In this document: in pieces, positions 7,712-16,597 of the stretch
How the letters are laid out: every line of letters starts with the position of its first letter
Position numbering within the stretch: the stretch's first letter is position 1
Assembly: GCF_019857225.1 (NCBI RefSeq)
Contig: NZ_JAFJSY010000035.1
Coordinates: 1-64,000, forward strand
Reading direction: 5' to 3'
Source of the DNA: Streptomyces plumbidurans
Lineage (GTDB): Bacteria > Actinomycetota > Actinomycetes > Streptomycetales > Streptomycetaceae
DNA: 64,000 nt
The notes under the pieces: generated by a model
Seen by the model: only the letters and a program-made list of their open reading frames with translations
What the model was told of the DNA's origin: nothing
The model's database searches: none
Translations under genes and position numbers: made by a program

Positions 7712-9007
7712 ATGCTCCAGAGCTCTTCCGGACTCCGTCCGCTCCGCAAGACCGCCGGTGCGGTCGGTGCCATCGCCCTGATCGCATTGGGTGCCGCGCC
7801 GGCCGTCGCCGCCGACGACGACCCGTCGGCGGCCGTGACGCTGGGGAAGATCGCGCCCATCGACGGCGTGAAGCCCGGCAGCAGCGTCGACGTACCGGTC
7901 ACGTTCACCAACACGGGCACCGCGGCGGCCGACAAGGTCTGGCTCACGTACACCGTCACCCGCGGCCTGAGCCACACCGAACTGCCCTCCAACTGCCTTC
8001 GCTACGAGATACCCGCCTACGACGAGGCGCCGAGCCGGTCCCAGGCGGTCTGCGAGTTCGACCAGACGGTCAAGGCCGGTGCCGTGTACGCGCCCGAGAA
8101 GGCCCTGACCCTGAAGGTCCTCGACCACGCGCTGTACGACCGGCTGCGGGTCACGGTGGAGACCACTGAGCCCGGCCCCGACGACAACGCGAGCGACCCC
8201 GTGCGCGGCACCGGCCCCGCGGTCAAGCTCGTCGAGCAGCCCGACGCCACCCCGGGCGGACCGCGCGACGACCACCCCGACTGGGACGCCGCCGATGTGA
8301 AGGTGACCGCCGACAACACGGCCGACTTCAAGGTGACGGGCGCCCGGCTGAAGGGTGCCGTCGGGGACACGGTCGCCCTGACGGCGAACTTCACCAACGC
8401 GGGCCCGGCCTGGGTGCTGCGGGACGGCGATGTCTCGGTGACGAAGGTCAGGATCAAGATGCCGGCCGGTACGACGGTGACCAAGGGTGACGGCTTCTGC
8501 GACAAGGTGGCGGCCGGCACCTACGAGTGCGGCACCAGCGAGTCCTGGGAGGACGAGGGCAAGGGCGAGATCTACACCTTCAAGCTGCGGATCGACAAGG
8601 CGGTGCAGGGGGCGAAGGGTTCCGTGGCGCTGACCGGCGAGCCCCGGCCGTTCGACACGAACAAGGCCGACGACACGGCCGCCATCACGCTCGACGTCGC
8701 CGGCAGCGGCGGTTCGACGGGCGGCTCGGGCTCGACCGGCGGCTCGGGCTCGACCGGCGGCTCGGGCTCGACGGGGGGCTCGACCTCGGGCACCGGGTCG
8801 ACGCACGGTTCCACCGGCGGCGGCTCCTCCACCGGGGGCGACTCCACGACGGGCGGCGGCACCTCCGGCTCCACCACCACGGGCGGTGACCTGGCGAGCA
8901 CCGGGTCCGGCGCGACCCTGCCCATCGCGGGAGCGTCCGCCGCGGCGCTCGCCGCCGGCGCGGCCGCCGTCCTGGTGGCGCGGCGCCGCCGGACCGCCGG
9001 GCGGTAG
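7712..9007 (+). CDS. Secreted cell-wall protein with LASTG sortase signal and Gly/Ser/Thr-rich stalk
   Basis: 431-residue surface protein. A Sec signal peptide (LRKTAGAVGAIALIALGAAPAVA) is followed by two beta-rich DUF11-like segments (residues ~35-170 and ~190-320). Next is a low-complexity stalk of GGSGST units encoded by 18-bp repeats at ~8705-8780, then a Thr/Gly-rich stretch. The C-terminus has LASTG, a hydrophobic helix and RRRR, the layout of a class E sortase substrate (LAxTG, as in chaplins and related Streptomyces proteins). ATG 7712 is chosen because agagga lies 8 nt upstream; ATG 7688 is in frame but lacks a good RBS. No sortase gene is in the window. Confidence 0.85.
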   Translation: MLQSSSGLRPLRKTAGAVGAIALIALGAAPAVAADDDPSAAVTLGKIAPIDGVKPGSSVDVPVTFTNTGTAAADKVWLTYTVTRGLSHTELPSNCLRYEIPAYDEAPSRSQAVCEFDQTVKAGAVYAPEKALTLKVLDHALYDRLRVTVETTEPGPDDNASDPVRGTGPAVKLVEQPDATPGGPRDDHPDWDAADVKVTADNTADFKVTGARLKGAVGDTVALTANFTNAGPAWVLRDGDVSVTKVRIKMPAGTTVTKGDGFCDKVAAGTYECGTSESWEDEGKGEIYTFKLRIDKAVQGAKGSVALTGEPRPFDTNKADDTAAITLDVAGSGGSTGGSGSTGGSGSTGGSGSTGGSTSGTGSTHGSTGGGSSTGGDSTTGGGTSGSTTTGGDLASTGSGATLPIAGASAAALAAGAAAVLVARRRRTAGR

Positions 9008-9066
9008 ACGCACTGCCGCCTCTGAACTACGCGGGCCGGTCGGGGACTTGAGGGTTCTCGGCCGGC

Positions 9067-9102
9067 TTTTGCGGTACCGCGACCTTTTGCGGTACCGCGA
9101 CC
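9067..9102. repeat. Perfect 18-bp tandem duplication containing a KpnI-like palindrome
   Basis: The unit ttttgcggtaccgcgacc occurs twice head to tail (9067-9084 and 9085-9102). Each copy contains the 10-bp palindrome gcggtaccgc, so either copy can fold alone or pair with the other. It lies between the convergent sortase-substrate and FAH genes, which suggests a terminator or a slippage product. Confidence 0.7.
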
Positions 9103-9124
9103 CGCACATGGCGGCGTCAGGCCG

Positions 9125-10012
9125 TCACCCCGTCCACTGCTCGGCGGGGGGCTCGTCACTGCCGTGGGCGTCCCGCCAGGAGACAACTGGGTTGCGCAGT
9201 ACGCCGATCCGCTCGATCTCGGCCTCGACGACGTCGCCGGGCTTGAGGTAGTTGGCGAAGGGGTCCTCGGTGCTGGCGGCGACCCCGGCGATGGTGCCGG
9301 TGGTGATGATGTCGCCCGCGCTGTAGGTCTGCGGGGAGTGGTAGGCGATCAGTTGAGGGATCGACACCGACATGCGGGCGGTGTTGGACTTCTGGCGGAT
9401 GTCGCCGTTGACGCGCAGTTCCATGTCCAGGTCGTGCGGGTCGCCGATCTCGTCGGCGGTGACGATGTACGGGCCGATCGGGCAGAACGTCTCGATGGCC
9501 TTCGAGAAGGAGAACACCCCGGACTCCATCTCGCGGCGCTGGATGTCGCGGGCGGTGATGTCGTTGAAGACGAGATAGCCCGCGATGTGCTCGGCCGCCT
9601 GCTCCGCGGAGAAGAAGCGGCCCGGTGTGCCGATGACGACGGCGAGTTCGAGTTCGTAGTCGAGTTCCCGGGTGAGGTTCGCGGGGTACACGATCGGCTC
9701 GTCGGGGCCGATGATCGCGTCGACGTTCTGGAAGAAGACGATGCCCTTGTTGACGGGGTGGGACCAGTCGACGCGGGCCAGGTCCTCGTGGTGTTCGCGG
9801 AAGTTCCCGGCCGTGTGGAAGAACTTCCTGGGCACGATGGGCGCGCGCAGCCGGACGTCGGCGAGCGCGAACGTCCGTCCCGTTTCGGCGACTTGACCCG
9901 CCCGCTCGAAGTACTCCCGCATCGAGGGCACGTCGAACTCCACGACCGTCCCGGAGTCGAGTCGCCCCACCAGTCCCCGTCCGGGCCCCGCGTCGAACGT
10001 CACCAGTTTCAT
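9125..10012 (-). CDS. Fumarylacetoacetate hydrolase (FAH) family protein
   Basis: 295-residue FAH-fold enzyme of the group that cleaves C-C bonds in acylpyruvates or isomerises or decarboxylates oxo-acids from aromatic degradation. The metal-binding region ELDYELELAVVIG (residues ~115-127) supplies the paired Glu ligands. GDIITTGTIAGVA near residue 240 is the conserved late FAH motif. The ATG at 10012 has ggaggtccg directly upstream. The gene is divergent from an SDR gene across 136 bp, so the two probably serve one catabolic step series, possibly sugar-acid or aromatic. The exact reaction cannot be fixed from sequence alone. Confidence 0.8.
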   Translation of the reverse strand: MKLVTFDAGPGRGLVGRLDSGTVVEFDVPSMREYFERAGQVAETGRTFALADVRLRAPIVPRKFFHTAGNFREHHEDLARVDWSHPVNKGIVFFQNVDAIIGPDEPIVYPANLTRELDYELELAVVIGTPGRFFSAEQAAEHIAGYLVFNDITARDIQRREMESGVFSFSKAIETFCPIGPYIVTADEIGDPHDLDMELRVNGDIRQKSNTARMSVSIPQLIAYHSPQTYSAGDIITTGTIAGVAASTEDPFANYLKPGDVVEAEIERIGVLRNPVVSWRDAHGSDEPPAEQWTG

Positions 10013-10148
10013 CGGACCTCCCTGGCTGTCGGCACTCAGCCTGCCCGACATGGCCGCACTCGACGTCAGCAGGGGCAAACTGGCGAGCGTCATCCTCTGT
10101 ACACCCGAACACCCCTGCACACCAAGAGACTTCACGAACGGAGCTGGT

Positions 10149-10928
10149 ATGACCCCCATCCCCCGGCGTTTGACCGGCAAGACCGTCCTCGTCACCGGAG
10201 CGGGCACCGGATTCGGTGCCGAGATAGCCGTGCGGGCCGCGCAGGAGGGTGCGCGGGTCGCCGTCCACTACCGCAACTCGGCCGCCGGCGCCGAGAAGAC
10301 CGTCGCCCGCGTCGAGGGCGTCGGCGGCGAGGCGTTCACCGTGCAGGGCGACATCTCCGTCCACGCCGATGTGATCCGTATGGCCGAGGAGGTCTTCGGC
10401 CGGTTCGGCGGCCTCGACGTGCTGGTCAACAACGTCGGGGACATGGCGGGCGACCAGATGTCCTGGCGGGAGCTGACCGAGGAGTCCATCGACCATGTGC
10501 TCGCCGTGGACGTCAAGGGAACCATGCTGTGCGTGCACGAGTTCGGGTCCCGGATGCTGGAGCAGGGACACGGCGCCATCGTCAACATCGGCTCCACCGT
10601 GATCGTGCGCGGGAGCGCGCGGGCCCCTCAGTACGCCGCCGCCAAGTACGGCATCCTCGGCATCACCAAGTCCTACGCCCAGGCGTTCGCACCGCACGTA
10701 CGGGTCAACACGTTCGCCCCCGGTTTCATCGAGACCGAGACGCTGCTGCAGCGGGCGGACTGGAGGTCCGGGCGGCGGGAGGACATGATTGCCAAGACTC
10801 CGATGGGGCGGATTCCGGGACCGGCCGAAGTCGCGGGCACCGCCCTGTTCCTGGCGACGGATGATGCGGCGCACATGACCGGCGTGTATCTCAATGCCGA
10901 TGGGGGCTTCAACATGCTCGGGGCGTAG
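10149..10928 (+). CDS. SDR family oxidoreductase
   Basis: 259-residue classical short-chain dehydrogenase. It has the cofactor motif TGAGTGFGAEIA (residues ~14-25), NNVGD for the adenine-ring strand, catalytic Ser in NIGSTV, and Tyr-Lys in YAAAKYG. The region after the first strand (HYRNSAAGAEK) favours NADP over NAD. The ATG at 10149 follows ggagctgg. It is divergent from the FAH gene, and its stop is 13 bp from the end of the convergent aldehyde dehydrogenase gene. The substrate is unknown, with sugar alcohols or hydroxy acids most likely. Confidence 0.85.
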   Translation: MTPIPRRLTGKTVLVTGAGTGFGAEIAVRAAQEGARVAVHYRNSAAGAEKTVARVEGVGGEAFTVQGDISVHADVIRMAEEVFGRFGGLDVLVNNVGDMAGDQMSWRELTEESIDHVLAVDVKGTMLCVHEFGSRMLEQGHGAIVNIGSTVIVRGSARAPQYAAAKYGILGITKSYAQAFAPHVRVNTFAPGFIETETLLQRADWRSGRREDMIAKTPMGRIPGPAEVAGTALFLATDDAAHMTGVYLNADGGFNMLGA

Positions 10929-10941
10929 GGCCGCGCGGAGT

Positions 10942-12381
10942 TCAGCGCACCGGCACCGCCAGGTACTGGTACTCCAGGAACTCCTCGATGCCGACCCGGC
11001 CGCCCTCGCGGCCCAGCCCGGACTGCTTGACGCCGCCGAACGGGGCGGCCGGGTTGGAGACGAGGCCCGTGTTGAGGCCGACCATGCCGACCTCCAGGCG
11101 CTCGCTGATGCGAAGGGCGCGGTCCAGGCCCTCGGTGAAGAGGTAGCCGACCAGGCCCCAGGGCGTGTCATTGGCGCGGCTCACCACCTCGTCCTCCTCG
11201 TCGAAGGTCAGGATCGCCGCCACGGGGCCGAAGATCTCCGTCTCCATCAGCCGGCTGCCGGGGTCCACGTCCGTGAGCACGGTCGGCGGGTAGAAGCAGC
11301 CCGGTCCCTCGGGGGTACGGCCGCCGACGAGCAGCCGGGCGCCGCGCTCCAGCGCGTCGGACACCAGCTCCTCGACCTTGGCCCGTCCGGCGGCGTCGAT
11401 CAGGGGGCCGACGTCGACGCCGTCACGGGTGCCGGGGCCGACCACGAGGGCGCCCATCCGGTCGGCGAGGCGCCGGGCGAACTCCTCGACCACGGACCGG
11501 TGGACGAAGAAGCGGTTCGCCGCCGTGCAGGCCTCGCCCATGTTGCGCATCTTGGCGACCATCGCGCCGTCGAGGGCCGCATCGAGGTCGGCGTCGTCGA
11601 AGACGATGAACGGCGCGTTGCCGCCGAGCTCCATCGAGGTCCGTACGACGGTGTCGGCGCACTGCGCGAGCAGCAACCGGCCGACCGCCGTGGAACCGGT
11701 GAAGGAGAGCTTGCGGATCCTGCCGCCGCGCAGCAGGGGTTCGCACACCTCCCCGGCCCGGGAGGTGGTGACGACGTTCAGCACCCCGTCCGGCAGGCCC
11801 GCCTCCTTGAGGATCGCGGCGAGCGCCAGGCTGGAGAGGGGGGTCTGAGGGGCCGGCTTGAGCACCATGGTGCAGCCCGCCGCGATCGCCGGGCCGATCT
11901 TGCGTGTGCCCATGGCGAGGGGGAAGTTCCACGGGGTGATCAGCAAGCAGGGGCCCACCGGGCGGCGGGTGAGCACCATGCGGTTGCGGCCGTCCGGGAG
12001 GGTGCCGTAGCCGCCCTCGATACGGACCGCCTCCTCCGAGAACCAGCGGAAGAACTCGGCGGCGTAGGCGACTTCGCCGCGTGCCTCCGCCAGCGGCTTG
12101 CCCATCTCGGACGTCATCAGACGGGCGAGTTCGTCGGTGCGGTCGAGGATGATCTCGTGGGCGCGGCGCAGGATCTCGCTGCGCGCCCTCGGCGCCGTGC
12201 GCGCCCAATCCTGCTGAGCGTCGACGGCCGCGTCCTCCGCGAGCCGCGCGTCCTTGGGCCCCGCATCGGCGACCCGCGCGAGGATCTCGCCGGTCGCGGG
12301 GTCGTCTACGGCCATGGTGGCGCCGTCCCCGGCGTCCACCCAGGCTCCGCCGATGAACAGCTGCGTAGGGGTGGTGATCAT
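10942..12381 (-). CDS. gabD: NAD(P)-dependent succinate-semialdehyde dehydrogenase-like
   Basis: 479-residue aldehyde dehydrogenase. The catalytic Glu is in MELGGNAPFIV and the nucleophilic Cys in GEACTAANRFF; NFPLAMGTRKI and FTGSTAVGR (NAD contact) are also present. The nearest described family is succinate-semialdehyde dehydrogenase, fitting the upstream class III aminotransferase: GABA to succinate semialdehyde to succinate. The ATG at 12381 has aggaggcaacac in front. Upstream in its frame the DNA stays stop-free through a tandem repeat array up to the aminotransferase stop. That Gly-rich extension is rejected because of the good RBS at the ATG. Glutarate semialdehyde is an alternative substrate. 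Confidence 0.8.
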   Translation of the reverse strand: MITTPTQLFIGGAWVDAGDGATMAVDDPATGEILARVADAGPKDARLAEDAAVDAQQDWARTAPRARSEILRRAHEIILDRTDELARLMTSEMGKPLAEARGEVAYAAEFFRWFSEEAVRIEGGYGTLPDGRNRMVLTRRPVGPCLLITPWNFPLAMGTRKIGPAIAAGCTMVLKPAPQTPLSSLALAAILKEAGLPDGVLNVVTTSRAGEVCEPLLRGGRIRKLSFTGSTAVGRLLLAQCADTVVRTSMELGGNAPFIVFDDADLDAALDGAMVAKMRNMGEACTAANRFFVHRSVVEEFARRLADRMGALVVGPGTRDGVDVGPLIDAAGRAKVEELVSDALERGARLLVGGRTPEGPGCFYPPTVLTDVDPGSRLMETEIFGPVAAILTFDEEDEVVSRANDTPWGLVGYLFTEGLDRALRISERLEVGMVGLNTGLVSNPAAPFGGVKQSGLGREGGRVGIEEFLEYQYLAVPVR

Positions 12382-12543
12382 GTGTTGCCTCCTGCTCGGT
12401 ACGCGACGGGAACTGTCAGTTGAGCGGGCCGGTGCCTGCCACCGGAGGCAGTCCGACCACCTCTCCTCGGCCGGAGGCCCCAGCCGCCGCTCATCGGTCG
12501 ACTCCCCCGGCCATCCCCGCTTCGGCAGGCCGCCCCGGCCGTT

Positions 12544-13314
12544 CCCCCCATCGGCCGGATCCTCCGACCCTCCCCCATCGGCCGGATCCCCCGACCGTCC
12601 CCCATCGGTCCCATGCCCCGACCTTCCCCAACCGACCGGACCCTCCGACCATCCCCCCGCCCCGACGTCCCCGACCGTCCGCCATCGGCCCGATACCCCG
12701 ACCCTCCCCAACCAGCCGCACCCTCCGACCATCCCCCACCCCGACGTCCCCGACCGTCCCCCACCGGCCCGATACCCCGACCCTCCCCAACCAGCCAGAC
12801 CCTCCGACCATCCCCCACCCCGACGTCCCCGACCGTCCCCCACCGGCCCGATACCCCGACCCTCCCCAACCAGCCAGACCCTCCGACCATCCCCCACCCC
12901 GACGTCCCCGACCGTCCCCCACCGGCCCGATACCCCGACCCTCCCCAACCAGCCAGACCCTCCGACCATCCCCCACCCCGACGTCCCCGACCACCCCTCA
13001 CCGGCCCAAACGCCCGGCCAACCCCAATCGACCGGACCGCCCACCCATCCCCCACCAGTCGGCTTCCCCGACCTCCCTCCCCCATCGGACCGCCGCCCCA
13101 CCCCCCACCGACCGGATCCCTCGATTCTCCCCACCGACCGCCCCCGGCCACCCCTCACCCATCGGATCCCCCGGGCAGTCACCACCGGTCGAATCCCCCA
13201 ACACCCCTCATTGGCCGGGCCCCCCGGCCACCCCTCACCCATCGAATCCCCCGGACAGCCCCCACCGGTCGAATCCCCCAACACCCCTCATTGACCGGGC
13301 CCCCCGGCCACCCC
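12544..13314. repeat. Higher-order tandem array (27-bp monomers, 79/80-bp units) between gabT- and gabD-like genes
   Basis: The array is built from degenerate 25-27 bp monomers, C-rich on the plus strand, most ending in ccgacc plus two bases. Three successive monomers (27+27+25) form a 79-bp unit repeated nearly exactly from 12692, 12771, 12850 and 12929. At the other end an 80-bp unit (13235-13314 and 13155-13234) includes the last nine codons and stop of the aminotransferase gene. Neither 79 nor 80 is a multiple of three, so the long open frames through it reflect composition, not coding. The minus-strand RNA of a gabT-gabD transcript would carry many GGG/GGGG runs able to form G-quadruplexes. 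Confidence 0.9.
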
Positions 13315-14556
13315 GACCTCCACCGCCCTCCCCCAAGCCTCCAACCCCTCGTCCACCGCCGTCTCGTCGATCACCAGGGCCGGGATCATCCGTACGACCT
13401 GGTTCCAGGCGCCGCACAGCAGCAGGAGGAGGCCCTCGTTGACGGCGGCGCGCTGTACGCGGGCGGCGGTCTCCGGGTCGGGGCTGCCGTCCTCGGTGAC
13501 GAACTCGCTGGCGAGCATGAGGCCGAGGCCGCGTACGTCGCCGATGGCGGGGGTGCGGTCGGCGACCTCGTGCAGGCCGGCGCGCAGGCGTGCGCCCATG
13601 GCCTCGGCGTTCTCGACGAGCTTCTCGTCGCGTACGACGTCCAGGGTGGCGCACGCGGCCGCGCAGGCCACGGCGTTGGCGCCGTAGGTGCCGCCCTGCG
13701 AGCCCGGCCACGCCCTGCTCATCAGCTCCTCGGGGGCGGCGATCCCGGACAGGGGGAAGCCACTGGCCAGTCCCTTGGCGGTGACGAGGATGTCGGGGGT
13801 GACGCCGAAGTGGTCGTGGCCCCAGAAGCGTCCGGTGCGGCCGACGCCGGTCTGCACCTCGTCGAGGATCAGCAAGAAGCCGTGCCGGTCGGCCCGTTCA
13901 CGCAGGCCTTCGAGGAAGGCACGGTTGGCGGGCACGTAGCCGCCCTCGCCAAGTACCGGCTCCACGATGACGGCGGCGGTGTCGGCGGGCGAGGAGATGG
14001 TCTGCAGGGTGTAGTCGAGTTCCCGGAGGGCGAACCGGGTGGCGGTGTCCTCGTCCCAGCCGTACCGGAAGGCGTCGGGGAACGGGGTGACCACCACTCC
14101 GCTCATCAGTGGCGAGAACCCGGAGCGGAAGCGGACGCCGGAGGTGGTCATCGAGGCGGCGGCGACGGTACGGCCGTGGAAGCCGCCGTGGCAGACCAGG
14201 ACGTTGGGCCGGCCGGTGGCCTGACGGGCCAGCCGCAGTGCGGCCTCGACGGCCTCGCTGCCGGAGTTGCTGAAGAACAGGCTGTCCAGGCCGGCCGGCA
14301 GCACCTCGCCGAGCTTGTCGACGAGCCGGCGCAGCGGCCGGTGCAGCACGGTCGTGTACTGCCCGTGCACGAGCGTGGCCACCTGCTCCTGCGCCGCCGC
14401 CACGACCCTGGGGTGGCAGTGGCCGGTGCTGGTGACACCGATGCCGGCGGTGAAGTCGAGATAGCGGCGGCCGTCCTCGTCGTAGAGGTGGACGCCCTCG
14501 CCCCGGGCGGCCAGCACGGGCGTGGCCTGGCGAAGGTGCGGCGACAGTGCGGTCAT
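13288..14556 (-). CDS. gabT: Class III aminotransferase, 4-aminobutyrate aminotransferase-like
   Basis: 422-residue PLP enzyme of aminotransferase class III. The PLP lysine is in LVTAKGLASGFPLSG (residues ~245-260), the cofactor-ring Asp in LLILDEVQTG, and the phosphate-binding region at NSGSEAVEAALRLARQ. The likely reaction is transfer of the amino group of GABA (or ornithine, beta-alanine or 5-aminovalerate) to 2-oxoglutarate. The ATG at 14556 follows aggaggccacc. Its final codons (GVAGGPGQ) and stop codon form the first unit of the tandem array. It is divergent from a PucR regulator gene and followed by the semialdehyde dehydrogenase gene, so the module is GABA-type catabolism. Confidence 0.8.
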   Translation of the reverse strand: MTALSPHLRQATPVLAARGEGVHLYDEDGRRYLDFTAGIGVTSTGHCHPRVVAAAQEQVATLVHGQYTTVLHRPLRRLVDKLGEVLPAGLDSLFFSNSGSEAVEAALRLARQATGRPNVLVCHGGFHGRTVAAASMTTSGVRFRSGFSPLMSGVVVTPFPDAFRYGWDEDTATRFALRELDYTLQTISSPADTAAVIVEPVLGEGGYVPANRAFLEGLRERADRHGFLLILDEVQTGVGRTGRFWGHDHFGVTPDILVTAKGLASGFPLSGIAAPEELMSRAWPGSQGGTYGANAVACAAACATLDVVRDEKLVENAEAMGARLRAGLHEVADRTPAIGDVRGLGLMLASEFVTEDGSPDPETAARVQRAAVNEGLLLLLCGAWNQVVRMIPALVIDETAVDEGLEAWGRAVEVGVAGGPGQ

Positions 14557-14571
14557 GGTGGCCTCCTGAGC

Positions 14572-14668
14572 CGTACGGGTTGCTTCGTACGGGTTGCTGC
14601 CTACGGCGTGCTTCGTCCCTTCGAGCGTCCCGGCCCCCGCGGCCGCCGACAACGCCTGGACTGTCCAG
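14572..14668. promoter_or_regulatory. Divergent gabT/pucR promoter with direct repeat and dyad
   Basis: A 13-bp direct repeat, cgtacgggttgct, occurs at 14572 and 14586, immediately upstream of the gabT ribosome binding site. A 13-bp palindrome, ctggactgtccag, lies at 14656-14668, flanked by gacaacg and cgttgt arms. These are candidate sites for the PucR-type regulator. No experimentally known site is recognised. Confidence 0.4.
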
Positions 14669-14724
14669 CCGGACGGCGCTGTTCGGACGTTGTGTCAGCC
14701 GCGCCGCGCGGGCAGGTACGCCCT

Positions 14725-16413
14725 ATGCGCGAGAACCAGGTCCCCCTGCCCGAGACCCCCGACCCCCCGAGCCGTCCGCTGACCGTCGCCGACGTGCTGG
14801 CGCTGCCCGTCCTGGCCGCCGGGCAGCCGCAGGTCGTCGCCGGGGTGGGGCGGCTGGACCGGCAGGTCCGCTGGGTGCACATCACCGAGCTGACGGACCC
14901 GGCGTCCTTCCTCAAGGGCGGCGAACTCGTCCTGACCACAGGCATGCCGCTGCCGGACGAGCCGGCGGGCGTGCGCCGATACGTGGACGAGCTCGCCGAC
15001 GTCGGAGCGGCGGCCCTGGTCATCGAGCTGGTACGGCGCTACCACCGCCCGCCCGCCGCGCTCGTGGACGCCTGCCGGGCGCGCGGTCTGCCGCTGGTGA
15101 CGCTCGCCGCCGACGTCAACTTCCTGGAGGTCACCCAGGTCGTCCACGCGCTGCTGCTGGGCAATCAGGCGGACGCGATGCGTCGGACGCAGCGGATCCA
15201 CGAGGCGTTCGGCGCGCTGACGCTGCGGGGTGCGGGGCCCGAGGAGGTGGTGCGGGCGGCGGCGCGGATGAGCGGCCGTACCGTCGTCCTGGAGAACCTG
15301 GTGCACCGGGCCCTGGTCTGCGAGCCCTCCGACTGCACGGTCGAGGAGGCGCTCACCGGCTGGGAGCGGCGCTCCAGGGCGGTGCCGTCCGGCGACCGCG
15401 CCGAGGTGCGCGGTCCCGAGGGCTGGCTCGTCGTGCCGGTGGAGTACCAGGGCGAGCGCTGGGGCCGCGCGGCCATGCTCCCGGCCTCGGCCCGCACCGG
15501 TGCCGAGGCCTTCGGGCCGGAGGACGTCACCGTCCTGGAGCGGACGGCGAACGCCCTGACCGTCGCCCGTCTCATCCACGCCATGCCCTGGGAACGCACC
15601 GCGCACCGGGGCGCCCTGCGCGATCTCGCCGAGCAGCGCCACCACTCCCCCGAGGACGCCCGCGCCCGGATCGCCGCGCTGGGCCTGCCCGTCGAGGACT
15701 GCTCCTTCGTCGCCGTACAAGTCGACGTACGAGCCGTACCTGTCGCCGTACGAGCCTCCGTACGCGTGGACACGCGGGCCGGGGACGGCGACGCGGAGGC
15801 GGAGACGCGGCTGTCCGAGGAGTTGCGGAGCGCCGGGGTCGCGGCCCTCGTCGGGGTGCTGGCCCCCGGTCGGCTCGGTGTCCTGCTCGCCCTGCGTGCC
15901 GGGCAGTCCTGGCGGCCCGCGGTGGAGCGGCTGAGCCGTGGTGCGCTCGCCCTCGACCCGGGGGCGGTGGTGAGCGTGGGCTCCGAGGTCACGGGCCTGT
16001 CCGACGCGGCCCGCTCCTTCCGCGAGGCGGGACGTGTGGCCGCGGCGGCGGTGCCCGGCGAACCGCCGCCCGGGGGCCGGTCCTTCCACGAGCTGTCCGA
16101 CATCGGGCTGCGCCGGCTGCTGTACGCGCTGCGCGAGGACGTGCGCGTCCAGGAGTACGCCGAGCGGTTGCTGGGCCGGCTCGTCGAGCACGACCTGCGG
16201 CACGGCACGGATCTGCTCGCGACCCTGCGCCACTATCTCGACGCGGCGGGCAACAAGACGGTGGCGGCCCGTCGCGGCAATCTGTCCCGGGAGACGGTCT
16301 ACCAGCGGCTGCGGACCATCGAGCGGCTGCTGGACCGGGACCTGGAGTCGGGCGGACAGCGCACCGAACTGCATGTGGCGCTGACCGTCCTCGACGTCCT
16401 GCGATCGCGCTGA
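14725..16413 (+). CDS. PucR-family transcriptional regulator
   Basis: 562-residue activator of the PucR/CdaR type. The N-terminal PucR domain (residues ~18-140) contains VRWVHITELTDPASFLKGGELVLTTG. A GGDEF-like middle part follows, and the C-terminal HTH_30 domain (last ~60 residues) contains AGNKTVAARRGNLSRETVYQ. Relatives activate catabolism of purines or GABA when the pathway amine is present. Being divergent from the gabT-like gene makes that gene the obvious target. The ATG at 14725 is chosen, though only weak SD pairing (gcaggtac) precedes it. The frame stays open far upstream through the repeat array, and that part is not coding. Confidence 0.85.
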   Translation: MRENQVPLPETPDPPSRPLTVADVLALPVLAAGQPQVVAGVGRLDRQVRWVHITELTDPASFLKGGELVLTTGMPLPDEPAGVRRYVDELADVGAAALVIELVRRYHRPPAALVDACRARGLPLVTLAADVNFLEVTQVVHALLLGNQADAMRRTQRIHEAFGALTLRGAGPEEVVRAAARMSGRTVVLENLVHRALVCEPSDCTVEEALTGWERRSRAVPSGDRAEVRGPEGWLVVPVEYQGERWGRAAMLPASARTGAEAFGPEDVTVLERTANALTVARLIHAMPWERTAHRGALRDLAEQRHHSPEDARARIAALGLPVEDCSFVAVQVDVRAVPVAVRASVRVDTRAGDGDAEAETRLSEELRSAGVAALVGVLAPGRLGVLLALRAGQSWRPAVERLSRGALALDPGAVVSVGSEVTGLSDAARSFREAGRVAAAAVPGEPPPGGRSFHELSDIGLRRLLYALREDVRVQEYAERLLGRLVEHDLRHGTDLLATLRHYLDAAGNKTVAARRGNLSRETVYQRLRTIERLLDRDLESGGQRTELHVALTVLDVLRSR

Positions 16414-16597
16414 AGCCGTACCGCGGCAGGGATCGCCGCCCGCGGCGAAGCGTGGCATTCAAGCCAACTGGCGGCCGAAGCAGGCAGGTTGGGGCTGGTG
16501 ATCCGCACGTGTGGGGAGTTGAGGGAATAACGTGGGTGTGTACGACCGGTGTTCGACGGTTCAGTGTTCTCGCACCACGCAGACGCAGGGAGCGCCC

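Noticed and set aside
12382-13284. Glycine/tryptophan-rich N-terminal extension of the gabD-like protein on the minus strand
   Set aside because: Stop-free only because of repeat composition; a strong RBS and the conserved ALDH N-terminus place the start at 12381. Kept as a curiosity, not a gene.
12254-16413. Very long stop-free proline-rich frames on the plus strand across the gabT-gabD gap, one continuing into the PucR gene as a giant fusion protein
   Set aside because: The frames are open in several phases at once because the 79/80-bp repeats are C-rich and nearly stop-free. The array overlaps the gabT 3' end, and the PucR start at 14725 explains the real gene.
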